Source: Chamaecrista fasciculata
Lineage: Eukaryota; Streptophyta; Magnoliopsida; Fabales; Fabaceae
Assembly (NCBI GenBank): GCA_003254925.1
Contig: QANZ01012023.1
Location: 44,172 to 108,171 of the forward strand
DNA length: 64,000 nt
Direction: 5' to 3'
In this document: positions 35,427 through 48,468 of the stretch, piece after piece
How the letters are laid out: the number at the start of each line of letters is the position of its first letter
How positions within the stretch are numbered: position 1 is the stretch's first letter
Notes under the pieces: model-generated
What the model was told of the DNA's origin: nothing
The model's database searches: none
Seen by the model: only the letters and a program-made list of their open reading frames with translations
Position numbers and translations under genes: made by a program

Positions 35427-37305
35427 CTAGGTATACTGATCAATGCATCTAATCCCCATCAACGATACATGCCGCTCATGTACAACCCTTGCAAGAGGCT
35501 TCGTCAGAGGATCGACAACGTTATCATCGCCTGCTACTTTACATATCTTTACATCACCTCTGGCAATCATCTCTCTGACAAGGTGAAAACGTCTGAGTAT
35601 ATGTTTGGTCCTCTGGTGAGACCGTGGCTCCTTGGCTTGTGCAATAGCACAACTATTGTCACAATACAGGGTTACGGGATCAGAGATCGTTGGAACCACA
35701 CTAAGCTCGGAGATGAACTTTCTAATCCACACAACCTCCTTTGCTACATCCGATGCTGCAATATACTCGGACTCCGTTGTAGAATCGCCAATTGTGCTCT
35801 GCTTGGAACTCTTCCAACTCACGCTGCCACCGTTCAGGAGAAACACATATCCTGACTGCGATTTAGAGTCATCTTGGTCGGTTTGGAAACTAGCGTCTAT
35901 GTAACCCCTTACACATAGCTCCTCATCAGTTCCACCGTAAACCAAGAACTCATCCTTAGTCCTTCTTAAGTACTTAAGGATATTTTTGACGGCAATCCAA
36001 TGATCCTCACCAGGGTCTTGTTGGAATCGACCCATCATGCTCAGGGCAAACGACACATCGGGTCGAGTACATAGCATGGCATACATGATGGATCCTATTG
36101 CCGAAGCTTAAGGAATTCCACTCATGCGCCCTCACTCAACAAGTGTCTTGGGACACTGTTTCTTGGTCAAGGTCAGCCCATGATTCATCGGTATGAATCC
36201 CTTCTTGGAATCTTGCATACTGAACCTCTTCAGTACCTTATCCAAGTACGTAGTCTGACTCAATCCAAGAAGCCTACGAGATCTATCTCTATAGATCTTA
36301 ATGCCTAGAATATAGGCAGCTTCTCCTAAGTCCTTCATTGAGAAAGATTTTCCTAACCAGGATTTTACAATCCCTAAGGTTGGAACATCATTTCCAATGA
36401 GTAATATGTCATCGACATATAGTACCAAGAACACAATTGTGCTCCCACTAACCTTCTTGTAGACACAAGGTTCATCAGGGTTTTGTAAGAAGCCAAACTC
36501 TTTGACTACTTCATCAAAACGATTATTCCAACTCCGGGATGCTTGCTTCAATCCATAAATGGATCTCTGAAGCTTGCATACAATGTCTGGTGCCTCAGGA
36601 CATACAAACCCCTCTGGTTGTGTCATGTACACATCCTCGGGCAGCCTTCCATTAAGGAACGCTGTTTTGACATCCATTTTCCATATCTCATAGTCATAAT
36701 ATGCGGCTATGGCAAGGAGGATCCTAATGGACTTGGCCATTGCAACAGGCGAAAACGTTTCGTCATAGTCAATACCATGACGTTGCGTAAATCCCTTTGC
36801 AACTAGCCTCGCCTTGAAGATGTTGACATTGCCATCCATGTCTGTTTTCTCTTTGAAAACCCACTTGCACCCTACGGGTTTTACCCTTTCGGGTGGAGTG
36901 ACCAAGGTCCATACTTGGTTGTCGTACATAGATTGCATCTCAGCCTTCATGGCTTCAACCCATTTCTCAGAGTTGGGATCTACGATGGCCTCTTGATAGG
37001 TGGTGGGCTCACCATGCTCCATGAGCAACACATCCTTGTTCTCAGTCACCAGAAATCCATATCTCTCAGGCTGAAAACGTGTCCTATCAGACCTTCGTCG
37101 TCCTTGTGCTTCTGGAGGAGCTTCCACAACATCTTGTGGATCTTCTCCAGTTTCCGTCTGTGCCTCTGAAGTGCCTTGTGGATCTTGAACTTCTTCGAGA
37201 TCAAACTTACTCCCACTGTTTCTTTTGGAAACAAGATCCTTTTCTAGAAAGAATCCACTTCTGACTACAAACACTTTGTTGTCAGATGAGCAGTAAACAT
37301 AGTAT
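35427..37305 (-). pseudogene. Copia D pol, C-terminal half (RT and RNase H)
   Basis: Reading down from 37305: end of integrase linker, reverse transcriptase (MDVKTAFLNGRLPEDV, LVLYVDDILLIGND) and RNase H to about 35427. An in-frame TGA at 36132-36134 replaces the CGA of a VERGR motif, and a TAA follows near 36110. The preceding half of the gene lies at 46377-48468, beyond Copia E. Confidence 0.92.
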
Positions 37306-39618
37306 TGATGGAGATTGTGCCCTAGGGCCAATCATCTTATAGATATGTTTGGAACATATTAATTAATTTATGGAGATAAATTAATGGTTATCATATTATT
37401 AGCATGTTTACAATGATAACAGTCCGTGATTAATTATGAGATAATTAATCTAAATTGTCCTTGGTCGCTCATTCAAGTGGGAACTTGAAATAAACTAAGA
37501 CCAGCGTGACCTCGGTGCATAGAGATGCATGCACTAGATGCTTGCACGAGAGTCATGGTGCAATTGTGTAAGGGGTTACAAATTGCTGGACCGACCCGGA
37601 GAGTTCTGCATGGGTTTAGTCATTAGCTATTCTCTCCTGTACACCTGTCACGATGCCCTTAGACCTGAGGTCTTGATTATTCCAGCATTGCAGTTGTCAA
37701 ACTTTGGCTTAGTCTAACGTTACTCGTAACAGGGTAGCCATAAGGGCTGAGTACGGGTTTGGTTGATTGCCGTGCTGAGGAATGTGGTTGACCTAGATGG
37801 AATTTTGTCCCTCATAGAGATGGGAGATATTTAACTGGGCCCCTCGATGAGTCTGTCCAAGGAATGTGTGGCCACACTGGTAACTGGGACTTACTCAGGG
37901 AATCGAGAAAGTTGAGGTTTGGATTTTGGATGACTTTCCCATGCCTAATCCATGACCAAAATATCGTAGGACAAAAAGGGATCAGGACAAGGGGGTACTA
38001 AGGTTAAGTCGTTATGGGGTTAAAACGATAACTCACGTGTTTTGGGTAGTCGTGATGGCTTGCTAGAGTCCGCTCTCGACTTGTAAGTCATGGAGATGAT
38101 TTGCTGCCAACTTCACGTGGGGCCTGCTGGGTCACACACGAGCAGGAACCAGATGCCAAACTGGGACACGAATTAGGATTAATTCGTGGGTCACATTAGT
38201 GACACCGTTTAAGACATAATTGATTGTATTGGGACATGAAGTCCTGTCTTAAATAAATATCTAGAGATATAATATTTAGATTTGTGGGACAAATTTAAAT
38301 ATATATATATATGATAATTGCTAAATGGATAATTGGATTAGTCTATTTACAATTATGTTCCTATTGATAATATTAGGGAAATATAAATTGGATAAGGTTC
38401 CTAAGAGTTAGGAAATTATTGATTTATTAAATTAACTAATATTGGGATAAATAGGAGCAGGTTGGCGCCTCATACATGTAAAGGAATTTAATTAATAAAA
38501 ATGTTTTATTAATTAAAATCATGGCTTAAATTTGAAATTCAAAAGATTTGATCTAGATTTCAAATGATTGAATTAAAAATATTAAGGTAATATTTTAATT
38601 CAATATTATAGGGGAATTCGAATTCTAAGTTTAAATTGGATTAAAGATATTAGTGTAATATTTTAATTCAATAAACTAGAATTCAAGATTCAAAAAGATT
38701 GACTTAAAGATATTGAGGTAATTTTTAAATCAATATTGTTGGAAAATAACAAGTTAGTTATAACTTCCTAAGAGTTAGGATAGTTATTTTAATTTATTAA
38801 ATTCCAACAAAATGTTGAAGAGGGGAGGCACATGGCTTGGGGAGATCTTGGGAAGATTTGATCTTCCAATTTGATTCTCCAAGATTGCATTTTGATTCCA
38901 AATTTAAATATTATGGTAATGTTTTAAATTGGAATTCAAGTCATAAAATTGTGATATGGAGATCTCATGGTTTTATAATTTGATAATTATATAATTTAGG
39001 GATTCCCTAATTATAATTATCAAAGTCCCCAAACCCTATATAAATAAGCCCAAGTCGACTTCACAAAAAGAGAGAGAGCCTCATGCACACTTAGAAATCG
39101 AATTTAGCCTAGTTCTTCTCAAGGAGAGGAAAAATTCGATTTTTGCTCTGAGTGAGAAGAGAGAAAACGCAACCTAGTTTCCTAGAGAGAGAAAGTGGCG
39201 AACAACTCTAAAGGAGTTTAGGGTTTTGTGTGACAAGGTTGTGTGGGATCAAGAATTGGATTCTTGATCAAGGCGCCATATTGTTCTTGGAAAATTCAAG
39301 AAGAGTTCTTGAATTAAAGAACACCGTAGATAAAGGTCCCGGATTCACTTGGAGAAGTGAAGGAGGCTAGCCCCTAGGCATCTCCAAAACTTTTCGTGTG
39401 GATTACCGGTGGAGGAAGGACGCATCACGTGGACTTCTAGGACGCGCCCCGTACAACCAAACCGATTGAAACTCATGAGGTATACCACTATCTAAAAGTT
39501 TTAAATTCAGCTAGCGGATCCGTTCGTGAATTCTAGGCCCTTGTGCATTTTGTTCTTTGAGTTTTATATATTATGTTTTTGCTTCCGCTGCGTTTAGGCG
39601 CCCCTGAATTCCCCAACA
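37306..39618 (+). repeat. 5' LTR of Copia E
   Basis: 2,313 bp, TGATGGAGATTG...CCCCAACA. TATATAAATA at 39037-39046 is followed by CAAGTCGACTTC at 39051-39062, one base off the family palindrome. The U3 hairpin TGCAT-AGAG-ATGCA is at 37516-37529. Confidence 0.93.
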
Positions 39619-39619
39619 G

Positions 39620-39632
39620 TGGTATCAGAGCC
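39620..39632 (+). other. Primer binding site, tRNA-iMet type (Copia E)
   Basis: TGGTATCAGAGCC, one base after the LTR end. Confidence 0.93.
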
Positions 39633-41174
39633 AAGCTAGTCCTTGGATTTAAAACTATTTATGTGTACATGTGATGTATGATATGTGTGTTTACCGCTTT
39701 CAATCACCGTTTTGGTTTTACGAAAAAATCCACCGATCAATTTTCTTTAAAAGTCGATTTAACAATCTAAGGTGCAAATTTATGTATGTGATAAATAAAG
39801 AAATCAATGAGATTGATTTGGATTAGTTTCTTGAATTCTATGCCTAAATCGAAAATCTTTATGTAATTATAATTAAAAGTGCTTTAATTATAATATTATA
39901 AAGATGGCTGAAATTTATTAAAATTATGAATTTTATAAATTTTGGGGATCAATAATTTGAATTCTTGAATGAGATTCTTGAATTTTATAATTATTGATAA
40001 TAGGTCTAATTTCAAGAAAGGCATGTTAAGATTGCACAGACCCTAAATTGAACACAATTTTAAAAGGAGTTTTAATATATGTGTTGGTTACTGTGTTTGA
40101 CATAATTGTATGAATTGTTCATATTTGAATTGTGTGGTGTTGGATATGGCTCTAGGAGGTTTATTTCGGTAAATACGGCCTGCATGTCGTCTCCCTCTAC
40201 TCTTATGTATTTTTACCTTAAAGTTTATACCTCAATGTAACTGGGGTTTATTCACGTGTAATTTTATTTTTCTTTTTAGAAAAGTTCTCTCATTGGCTTG
40301 GGAGAATTCTAGGGTAGATGGGCCATATCTAAACACGGTGTTTGTTTTACATTTAGTTGTATGTGATGCGCTAGATCTATGTTTAGGGTGCGAGATTTTA
40401 ACATGCTTCTTTAAATATTACGCTACAGCCACATATACGATACGAGCGTGGGATTTTTGTATACGATACAAAATCTGGGCACATGTTTATATGTATGAGA
40501 TACATGGGGTAATAAACATGTGGCATGATTCATTTAATTTTAAAAGGAGTTTTAGAATTAAACAACAAAATCAGAATTTTTTATTAAACGAAATCAAACT
40601 CTTTTAGAGAATCTTAAGTTTTAATGCCATCGCTGAAACGCCCTGTCAAAATCTTATTCATCGGAGAACGGTGATCGCCTACGCGACACGTATCTGCCTT
40701 GACCTTGAGGAGACACGGGTGAATGAGATTTTCAATACGACGCCCATTGAAATCTTGGTTCTTTGGATACGGTGATCGCCTATGCGACACGTATAGCAGT
40801 TGGGCCTTGATGATATGGGGTTGGGCTTCGGTCTCGTTGTCTTGAATCTAGCCATTCACATGTTTTACCGTGTGACTTAATGGGAATATCAAAACGGTTT
40901 TGGACCTCAAGGCATTAGATGGGATAAACATGCCATAATAAGTATCATAAGATGATACAGTCCCATAAGGATCTAAGAGTCAGATAGAGATGTGATTGGT
41001 AAGGAGTTACCTACCTAAATAACCAAAACGTGCATGATCGCCTACGCGACGGTAAATTTTGGTGAAATATGGGGCTTAGCCACTAATAATAATTTTTACT
41101 GTGTTTTATAAAATGGTGGATGTATTTTAATTCTGCTAATTGAAATTTTCATATCTTTAAATTGTAGAATCAAA
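39633..41174 (+). promoter_or_regulatory. Copia E 5' leader with three hairpin copies
   Basis: The words GATCGCCTACGCGAC (40673-40687), GATCGCCTATGCGAC (40774-40788) and GATCGCCTACGCGAC (41036-41050) are the same hairpin as in A, B and D, in sense orientation. Spacings are 101 and 262 bp. The conserved GGAGGTTTATTTCGG block is near 40154. Small frames in this leader are not credible genes. Confidence 0.72.
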
Positions 41175-42290
41175 ATGGCAATTGATAGTTCAACATTTTC
41201 ACTGCGACCTATCCTTGAGAAAGATAAGCTGACCAGAACAAACTTCCTTGATTGGTTTCGTAATGTGAGAATTGTTCTCACCCATGAGAGGAGACTTTAT
41301 GTTCTAGATAAACCTATTCCTAAAGAGCCTGCCAAGGGCGCTCTAGGAGCTGAGTGGAGGGCTTACGAGAAGCACTTTGACGACTCGCTGGAGGTCTCTT
41401 GTCTGATGGTAGACACAATGATTCCTGAGCTGCATGAGGGCTTGGATACATTGATGTCATACGAGATGATAACACGTCTCAAGGAAATGTTCCGTTACCA
41501 GATCAGACAAGATAGATATGAGACCACTAAGGCACTCATGTCTTGCAAGATGGCTGAAGGTGCATCTGTTGGTTACCATGTCATGACGATGAGAGGGTAC
41601 ATAGATCACCTTGATAGGCTGGGATTTCCTATTCCTCCAGAGTTTGCAACAGGTGTGATCCTGTGCTCACTGCCCAAAAGCTATGACCCCTTTATCACAA
41701 GCTTTTACAAGAGAGGAACAGAGAAATCAGTTTCTGAGTTGCATGGAATACTCAAGTCAGTTGCGGCATCCATGAACCAGAAGAAGGAAAGGAAAACAAA
41801 GGGCGAAAGGAAAAGGAAGGGAACCGACCTGGATGGTGAGACCAAGCTAGAGGACGGCCCTCATCAAGAACCTGCCATGAAGGCAAAGCCCTCAGAGGAA
41901 GTATTTTGCTCTTTCTGTCAAGTGTCAGGACACGCGATAAGAAAATGCAAATACTACTTGGAAGATCAAAAGAAGAAGAAGTGCGTTGAGCCCTCTACTT
42001 CAGGTATCTTTGTTATAAGTGTTCTTTTTCTACTTAAACCACTTGAGTATTGGATACGGCATGTGGTTCTCACTTTGATGTGCAGGGTCTTCAGAGACGG
42101 TAGAAAATCAGAACGGAAGCGAGATGGACCTAGAAGTGGACAGTGGAGCAAAAGTTGCTGCTATTGCTACTACAGGAACATGCGAGCTTGGATTACCCCT
42201 TTCGGGTTAAGTTTATTGTTATGTACATTCTTTAAAGTTCAAACATTGTTTCTCCTCCTTATATGGATAAAGAAGTTTTTATATGTGTAA
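41175..42290 (+). pseudogene. Copia E gag (full domain) running into broken protease
   Basis: The 371-codon frame starts at ATG 41175 in the same position as the gag of A. Capsid-like region (TNFLDWFRNVRIVL, CKMAEGASVG, YIDHLDRLGFPI) and zinc knuckle CSFCQVSGHAIRKC are intact to about residue 280. From about 42020 the frame departs from the family: the protease DTA motif is lost through indels, so the last 90 residues are nonsense. Gag itself could still be made. Confidence 0.88.
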
Positions 42291-44524
42291 ACATTAAAGA
42301 ATGGTGTTCTATTTTAATAATATAATGTTTATTTGCTTATATGATTTGCAAAAGTAATCATTATGTCTTAAACTAGAACGATAACAATAATTATAACATT
42401 GATACGAAAATGATTGAAGATTATCGAATCTAATCCTATAAATACTTTTGGCAATTTTCGTTTAGGCCATACAAACGAGAAATGCCTTGAGAAGCTTTAT
42501 AGAGATGAACTTCTAAAGCTCAATTGATTGTGAATCATATGATGCTTGCGAGTCCTTGTTTAAAATGGAAAAATGACAAGAGGCATTCCACTCACTGACC
42601 GCAGTAATGGAATGTCTGACTTAATGGGGATCATACATAGTTGATGTATGTGGACCCATAAGTACCCAAGCTGAAGGTAGTAACTCTTGCTAACTGCTTC
42701 AAAAGGCTAGATCTACGGCTACCCTTTTGAAACACTAGTAGGGTCCTTTTGAAATAGAGATTTCAAAGTGAAGTAGAAAACTAACATGACAAGAAAATCA
42801 AGGTCCTTCGATTCGATCGAGAGGACAAAAATTTGAGTCAAGACTTATTAATCATCTTAGGAGCTGTGAGATAGTCTCACAACTTGCTCTTTCTGAAACC
42901 CCATGGTGGATGGCGTTTCTGAGAAGAGGTATCAAACCCTATTAGATAAGGTTCGATCTATGATGAGTCAAACTGATCTTCCGCCATCCTTAAAAGGGGG
43001 TGTGCTCTAGAAGCTGCTAACTTCACACTTAACCATTTCGTCTAGGAGACACCATATGAGATATGGAATGGGAAGAGTCCCATAGTGTCTTGTCTCAAGA
43101 TTTGGGGACATTAAGTTTATGTTAAGCAATAGGCTAACGATAAACTGTCTTCCAAAACCCTCAAGCATATGTTTGTGGGATACCCTAAGGAGACGAACGG
43201 GATATCAAGTCTACTACCCATCTGACCACAAAGGGTTTGTATTCAGAGATGGATACCTTTTAGAAAGGGATTCCTTGTTTCCAAAAGAAACAGTGGGAGT
43301 AAGACGAATCTTGAAGGAGTTCAAGATCCACAAATCGCTTCAGAGGCACAGACGCAAACTAGAGAAGATCCGCAAGGTGTTGTGAAATCTCCTCTAAAAC
43401 ATAAGGACAACTAAGTTCTGATAGAACACGTTCTCAATCTCAAAGATGGGGATCTTTGGTTTTTGAGAGCAGGGATGTGTTTCTCTAGGAGCGTGGTGAG
43501 CCCGCCACCTATTAAAAAGCTTTTATCATTGTTTTGATGAAGGCGCCAAAGGATTTTGGCTTCTTACAAAACCTTGATGGGTCCTGTGTTTACAAGAAGG
43601 TTAGTGGGAGCACGATTGCGCTCTTGGTGCTATGTGTCACTGACACATGGTAATTGGAAGCAATACTACTATCTTGAAGATTGTGAATCTTAGATAGATA
43701 AAATCACTTTCAATGAAGGATATAAAAGAAGCTGAGATCTATGGAGATAGTTCTCAGGGGGGCTTCTTAAATTGAGTCAAAAGTACGTTCTTGGATAAGA
43801 TACTAAAGGGGTTCAGTATGCGAGATTTCAAGAAGGGATTCATGGGGATGAATCAAGGATTGGTCCTTGGCAAGAATCAGTGTCTCCTGAAACACTTGAT
43901 GAGCAAGGACACATGAGTGGCATCCTTTACGCCTCGGCAGTAGGATCCATCATGATGTGCTAGACTCAATATGTCGTTTGCCCTAGGTATGACGAGCTGT
44001 GACCCTGTTGAGGATCACTGGGACACTTGGGAAGCATTGAGGACCAATTTCTTGGTTTATGGTAAATTGATGTGTAAAGTGGTTGCACAGGAGCCCATTA
44101 TTCAAGCCATCCAAGATTTATCGCAGTACTGAAATATGTATTCCCTGAAAAGTAGGCATCGTGAGTTGGAATGGTTCCAAGCGGAGCACGATTACTGATT
44201 CTACAAGAATGGGTTAGTCGCGTGGAGACGCAGACCGTAAAACTAGTGTCTGAAGTATGCTTGGTAGTCACCCTGTAGAGACAGGAAGACACGTAAGCGG
44301 GAAGGGGTTCCCCACTAATGTTCCGACAGTGATATACTAGGACATGATCACCTGGAGATGGTGATATTAAGATTTGAAAAGTAGCAGTCAAGGATATTTT
44401 GCCAGTCCTCTTGCGAAACCCCAGGACAGGTTTTACATGAGTATCATGTAACGTCAAATGGGAATTAGACACATTAATGGATGTTCCTAGGAGTAGGAAC
44501 AGTTTGATTAATGATTGTACCTAG
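42291..44524 (+). pseudogene. Copia E pol, heavily decayed
   Basis: Only fragments are readable, in several frames: NEKCLEKLYRDEL-like sequence near 42480, DVCGPISTQ near 42645, a stretch matching MSQTDLPPS near 42960, and KKVSGSTIALLVL near 43600. The YVDD signature is destroyed. Numerous stops and indels rule out function. Confidence 0.85.
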
Positions 44525-44538
44525 TGCAAATGGGAGTT
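44525..44538 (+). other. Polypurine tract of Copia E
   Basis: TGCAAATGGGAGTT immediately before the TGATGG of the 3' LTR; one base differs from the GCAAGTGGGAGT of sister copies. Confidence 0.75.
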
Positions 44539-46376
44539 TGATGGTGATTGTGCCCTAAGGCCAATCATCTTATAGATATGTTTGGAACATATTAATTAAT
44601 TTATGGAGATAAATTAATGGTTATCATATTATTAGCATATTTACTATGATAACAGTCCGTGATTAATTATGAGATAATTAATCTAAATTGTCCCTGGTCG
44701 CTCATTCAAGTGGGAACTTGAAATGAACTAAGACCAGCCTGACCTCGGTGCATAGAGATGCATGCACTAGATGCTGGGACGAGAGTCATGGTGCAACTGT
44801 GTAAGGGGTTACAAATTGCTGGACCGACCCGGAGAGTTCTGCATGGGTTTAGTCATTAGCTAGTCTCTCCTGTACACCTGTCACGATGCCCTTAGACTTG
44901 AGGTCTTGATTATTTCGGTGTTGCAGTTGTCAAACTTTGGCTTAGTCTAACGTTACTCGTAACATGGATGCCATAAGGGCTGAGTACGGGTTTGGTTGAT
45001 TGCCGATCTGAGGAATGTAGTTGACCTAGATGGAATTTTGTCCCTCATAGAGATGGGAGATATTTAACTGGGCCCCTCGATGAGTCTGTCCAAGGAATGT
45101 GTGGCCACACAGGTAACTGGGACTTACTCAGGGAATCGAGAAAGTTGAGTTTTGGATTTTGGATGACTTTCCCATGCCTAATCCATGACCAAAATATCGT
45201 AGGACAAAAAGGGATCAGGACAAGGTGGTACTAAGGTTAAGTCGTTATGGGGTTAAAACGATAACTCACGTGTTTTGGGTAGTCGTGATGGCTTGCTAGA
45301 GTCCGCTCTCGACTTCTAAGTCATGGAGATGATTTTCTACCAACTTCACGTGGGGCCTGCTGGGTCACACACGAGCAGGAACCAGATGCCAAACTGGGAC
45401 ACGAATTAGGATTAATTTGTGGGTCACATTAGTGACACCGTTTAAGACATAATTGATTGTATTGGGACATGAAGTCTTGTGATTGAATTAAAAATATTAA
45501 GGTAATATTTTAATTCAATATTATAGGGGAATTCGAATTCTAAGTTTAAATTGGATTAAAGATATTATAGGGGAATTCGAATTCTAAGTTTAACTTGGGG
45601 AGATCTTGGGAAGATTTGATCTTCCAATTTGATTCTCCAAGATTGCATTTTGATTCCAAATTTAAATATTATGGTAATATTTTAAATTGGAATTCAAGTC
45701 ATAAAATTGTGATATGGAGATCTCATGGTTTTATAATTTGATAATTATATAATTTAGGGATTCTCTAATTATAATTATCAAAGTCCCCAAACCCTATATA
45801 AATAAGCCCAAGTCGACTTCACAAAAAGAGAGAGAGCCTCATGCACACTTTGAAATCGACTTTAGCCTAGTTCTTCTCAAGGAGAGGAAAAATTCGATTT
45901 TTGCTCTAAGTGAGGAGAGAGAAAACGCAACCAAGTTTCCTAGAGAGAGAAAGTGGCGCACAACTCTAAAGGAGTTTAGGGTTTTGTGTGACAAGGTTGT
46001 GTGGGATCAAGAATTGGATACTTGATCAAGGCGCCATATTGTTCTTGGAAAATTCAAGAAGAGTTCTTGAATTAAAGAACACCGTAGATAAAGGTCCCGG
46101 ATTCACTTGGAGAAGTGAAGGAGGCTAGCACCTAGGCATCTCCAAAACTGTTCGTGTGGATTACCGGAGGAGGAAGGACGCATCACGTGGACTTCTAGGA
46201 CGCACCCCGTACAACCAAACCGATTGAAACTCGTGAGGTATACCACTATCTAAAACTTTTAAATTCAGCTAGCGGATCCGTTCGGGAATTCTAGGCCCTT
46301 GCGCGTTTTGTTCTTTGAGTTTTATATATTATGTTTTTGCTTCCGCTGCGTTTAGGCGCACCTGAATTCCCCAACA
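44539..46376 (+). repeat. 3' LTR of Copia E, internally deleted
   Basis: 1,838 bp against 2,313 for the 5' LTR. About 310 bp are missing after GAAGTCTTGT near 45480, and further AT-rich sequence is missing near 45560-45595. Outside the deletions it matches the 5' LTR closely. TATA at 45795-45804, palindrome variant at 45809-45820. Confidence 0.92.
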
Positions 46377-48468
46377 GGTATCCCCTCGTTTCCTTGGGGT
46401 ACCCTACAAACAAGCACTTGAGGGATTTGGCGGATAGTTTATCGTTAGCTTGTTGCTTAACGTAAACTTCACATCCCCAAACTTTGAGATAAGACAAATC
46501 GGGACTCTTCCCTTTCCATATCTCATATGGTGTCTTCTCAATTTCCTTAGACAGAACACGATTAAGTGTGAACGCGGCAGCTTCTAAAGCATATCCCCAA
46601 AAAGATGGTGGAAGATCAGTTTGACTCATCATAGATCGAACCATATCCAATAGAGTTCGATTCCTCCTCTCAAACACACCATTCCACTGTGGGGTTCCAG
46701 GAGGAGTAAGTTGTGAGACGATCTCACAACTTCTAAGATGATCAATAAACTCTTGGCTCAAATATTCGCCACCTCGATCGGATCGAAGTACTTCAATTTT
46801 CTTGCCAAGTTGGTTCTCAACTTCATTTTGAAATCTCTTGAACATTTCAAAAGACTCTGACTTGTGCTTCATTAGGTAGACGTAGCCATACCTACTGAGG
46901 TCGTCAGTAAACGTAATGAAATAAGAGTAACCACCTCTAGCTTGTGTACTCATGGGTCCACATACATCACTATGTGTGATCCCCAACAAGTCAGACGCCT
47001 TCTCACTGTGGCCAGTGAAGGGCGCCTTTGTCATCTTACCAAGTAGACAAGATTCGCAAGCATCATATGATTCAAAATCAAATGAGCTTAGAAGTCCATC
47101 TCTATGGAGCTTCTCTAGGCGTTTCTCGTTTATATGGCCTAAACGACAATGCCAAAGGTATGTAGGATTAGATTCGCTAATCTTAATCCTTTTTGTATCG
47201 ACGTTATAGATCTCGTTATTACGTTGTTGTTCCAATTTTAAGATATAGTGGTTATCGTGCAGATCTCCATAAGCATATAACACATTATCTTTGTAAATTG
47301 AACATTTTCCATTCCCATTCACACAAACAAATCCTTCCTTATCCAAATAAGAAAGTGATATAATGAAAGAACTCAAGGATGGAACATAATAACAATTGTT
47401 CAAAAACAAAACAAGCCCAGTGGGCAAAACTAGCTCGTATGTTCCTACAACAACAACAACAACCCTTGCTCCATTGCCTAAACGTAGGTCCACCTCGCCT
47501 CTGCTCAGCTTTCTACTTCTTCTCAACCCCTGCACATTAGTACATATGTGAGAACCATAAGCAGTATCCAATACCCAAGTGGTAGGAGTAGACAAGTGAA
47601 TGCCTATAACAAAGATACCTGAAGTAGAGGCTTCGCTCTTCTTCTTCTTCAGATCTTCCATGTATAGCTTATAGTTTCTCTTCCAGTGTCTAGCCTTCTG
47701 GCAGAAGAAACAAACTGCATCCTTGGTGGGCTTTGCCTTCTTGGCAGGCGGTGGGTTAGGCTTAGCCGCAGGCTTGGTCCCACCAACCTCGGCATCTCCT
47801 TTCCTCTTTCCTTTGCCCTTCCCCTTTCCCTTGTTCTAAGCCAGTAAGACAGTGCTGGGCGCCTTCTTGATAGATGCCTCAGCAGTCTTCAGCATCCCAT
47901 GCAGTTCAGAGACGGTCTTCTCCATGCCATTCATATTAAAGTTGAAGAAGAACTGGTCATAACTTCTAGGTAGCGAATTAAGGATCAAATCCGTCGCTAG
48001 CTCTGGCACAATGGGAAAACCCAGCCTAGCAAGGTGATCTATGTATCCCTTCATCTTTAAGACGTGGGCACTAACAGATCCACCTTCTGCCATCTTGCAA
48101 GAGTAAAGAGCCTTTGTAGTCTTAAACCTCTCTTGCCTTGCCTGTACTTGGAACATTTCCATGAGATGTGTTATCATCTCATATGCCCCCATGTTCTCCA
48201 AGTTCTTTTGGATCTCAGGAACCATGGTAACCAGCATAAGACAGGCAACGTCAACAGAGTCACTTTGATGCTTCTCATAAGCATCTCTCTGTGCTCTTCG
48301 AGCGTTTGCAGCAGGCTGTTCAGGGATGGGGTTTTCTAGGACATAGAGCTTTCTCTCCTGGGTGAGAACAATTCTCATATTTCGGTACCAGTCGAGAAAG
48401 TTAGTCCCAGTCAACTTGTCCTTCTCAAGGACAGATCACAGTGATAGTGTTGGAACGTTTGTTGCCAT
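46377..48468 (-). pseudogene. Copia D gag-pol, N-terminal half
   Basis: The expected start ATG is at 48468. Codon 11 is TGA (48436-48438) where the family has CGA. A second in-frame stop, TAG at 47836-47838, replaces the family CAG before the basic GKGKGK run. Otherwise the same frame reads through gag, knuckle (first cysteine position degraded), protease (DTAYGSH), integrase (SDVCGP, RSDRGGEY, ERRNRT) to the Copia E insertion. It continues at 37305. Confidence 0.92.

Larger units (their letters stand above)
37306..46376 (+). mobile_element. Copia retrotransposon E, sister subfamily, nested in D
   Basis: 9,071 bp, opposite strand to D. The flanking 5-mers are AGTAT (37301-37305) and GGTAT (46377-46381), one mismatch. 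LTRs start TGATGG rather than TGTTGG. Primer site, leader with hairpins, gag, decayed pol and polypurine tract are in order. The pol is far more degraded than that of the host element D, so E may have decayed quickly, or been copied from an already defective template. Confidence 0.92.

Noticed and set aside
40293..40607. 104-codon frame in the leader of Copia E
   Set aside because: It lies in untranslated leader, is not conserved as an open frame in the leaders of A, B or D, and has no domain.
44098..44472. 124-codon frame opposite to Copia E
   Set aside because: Antisense to decayed RNase H sequence; a shadow frame.
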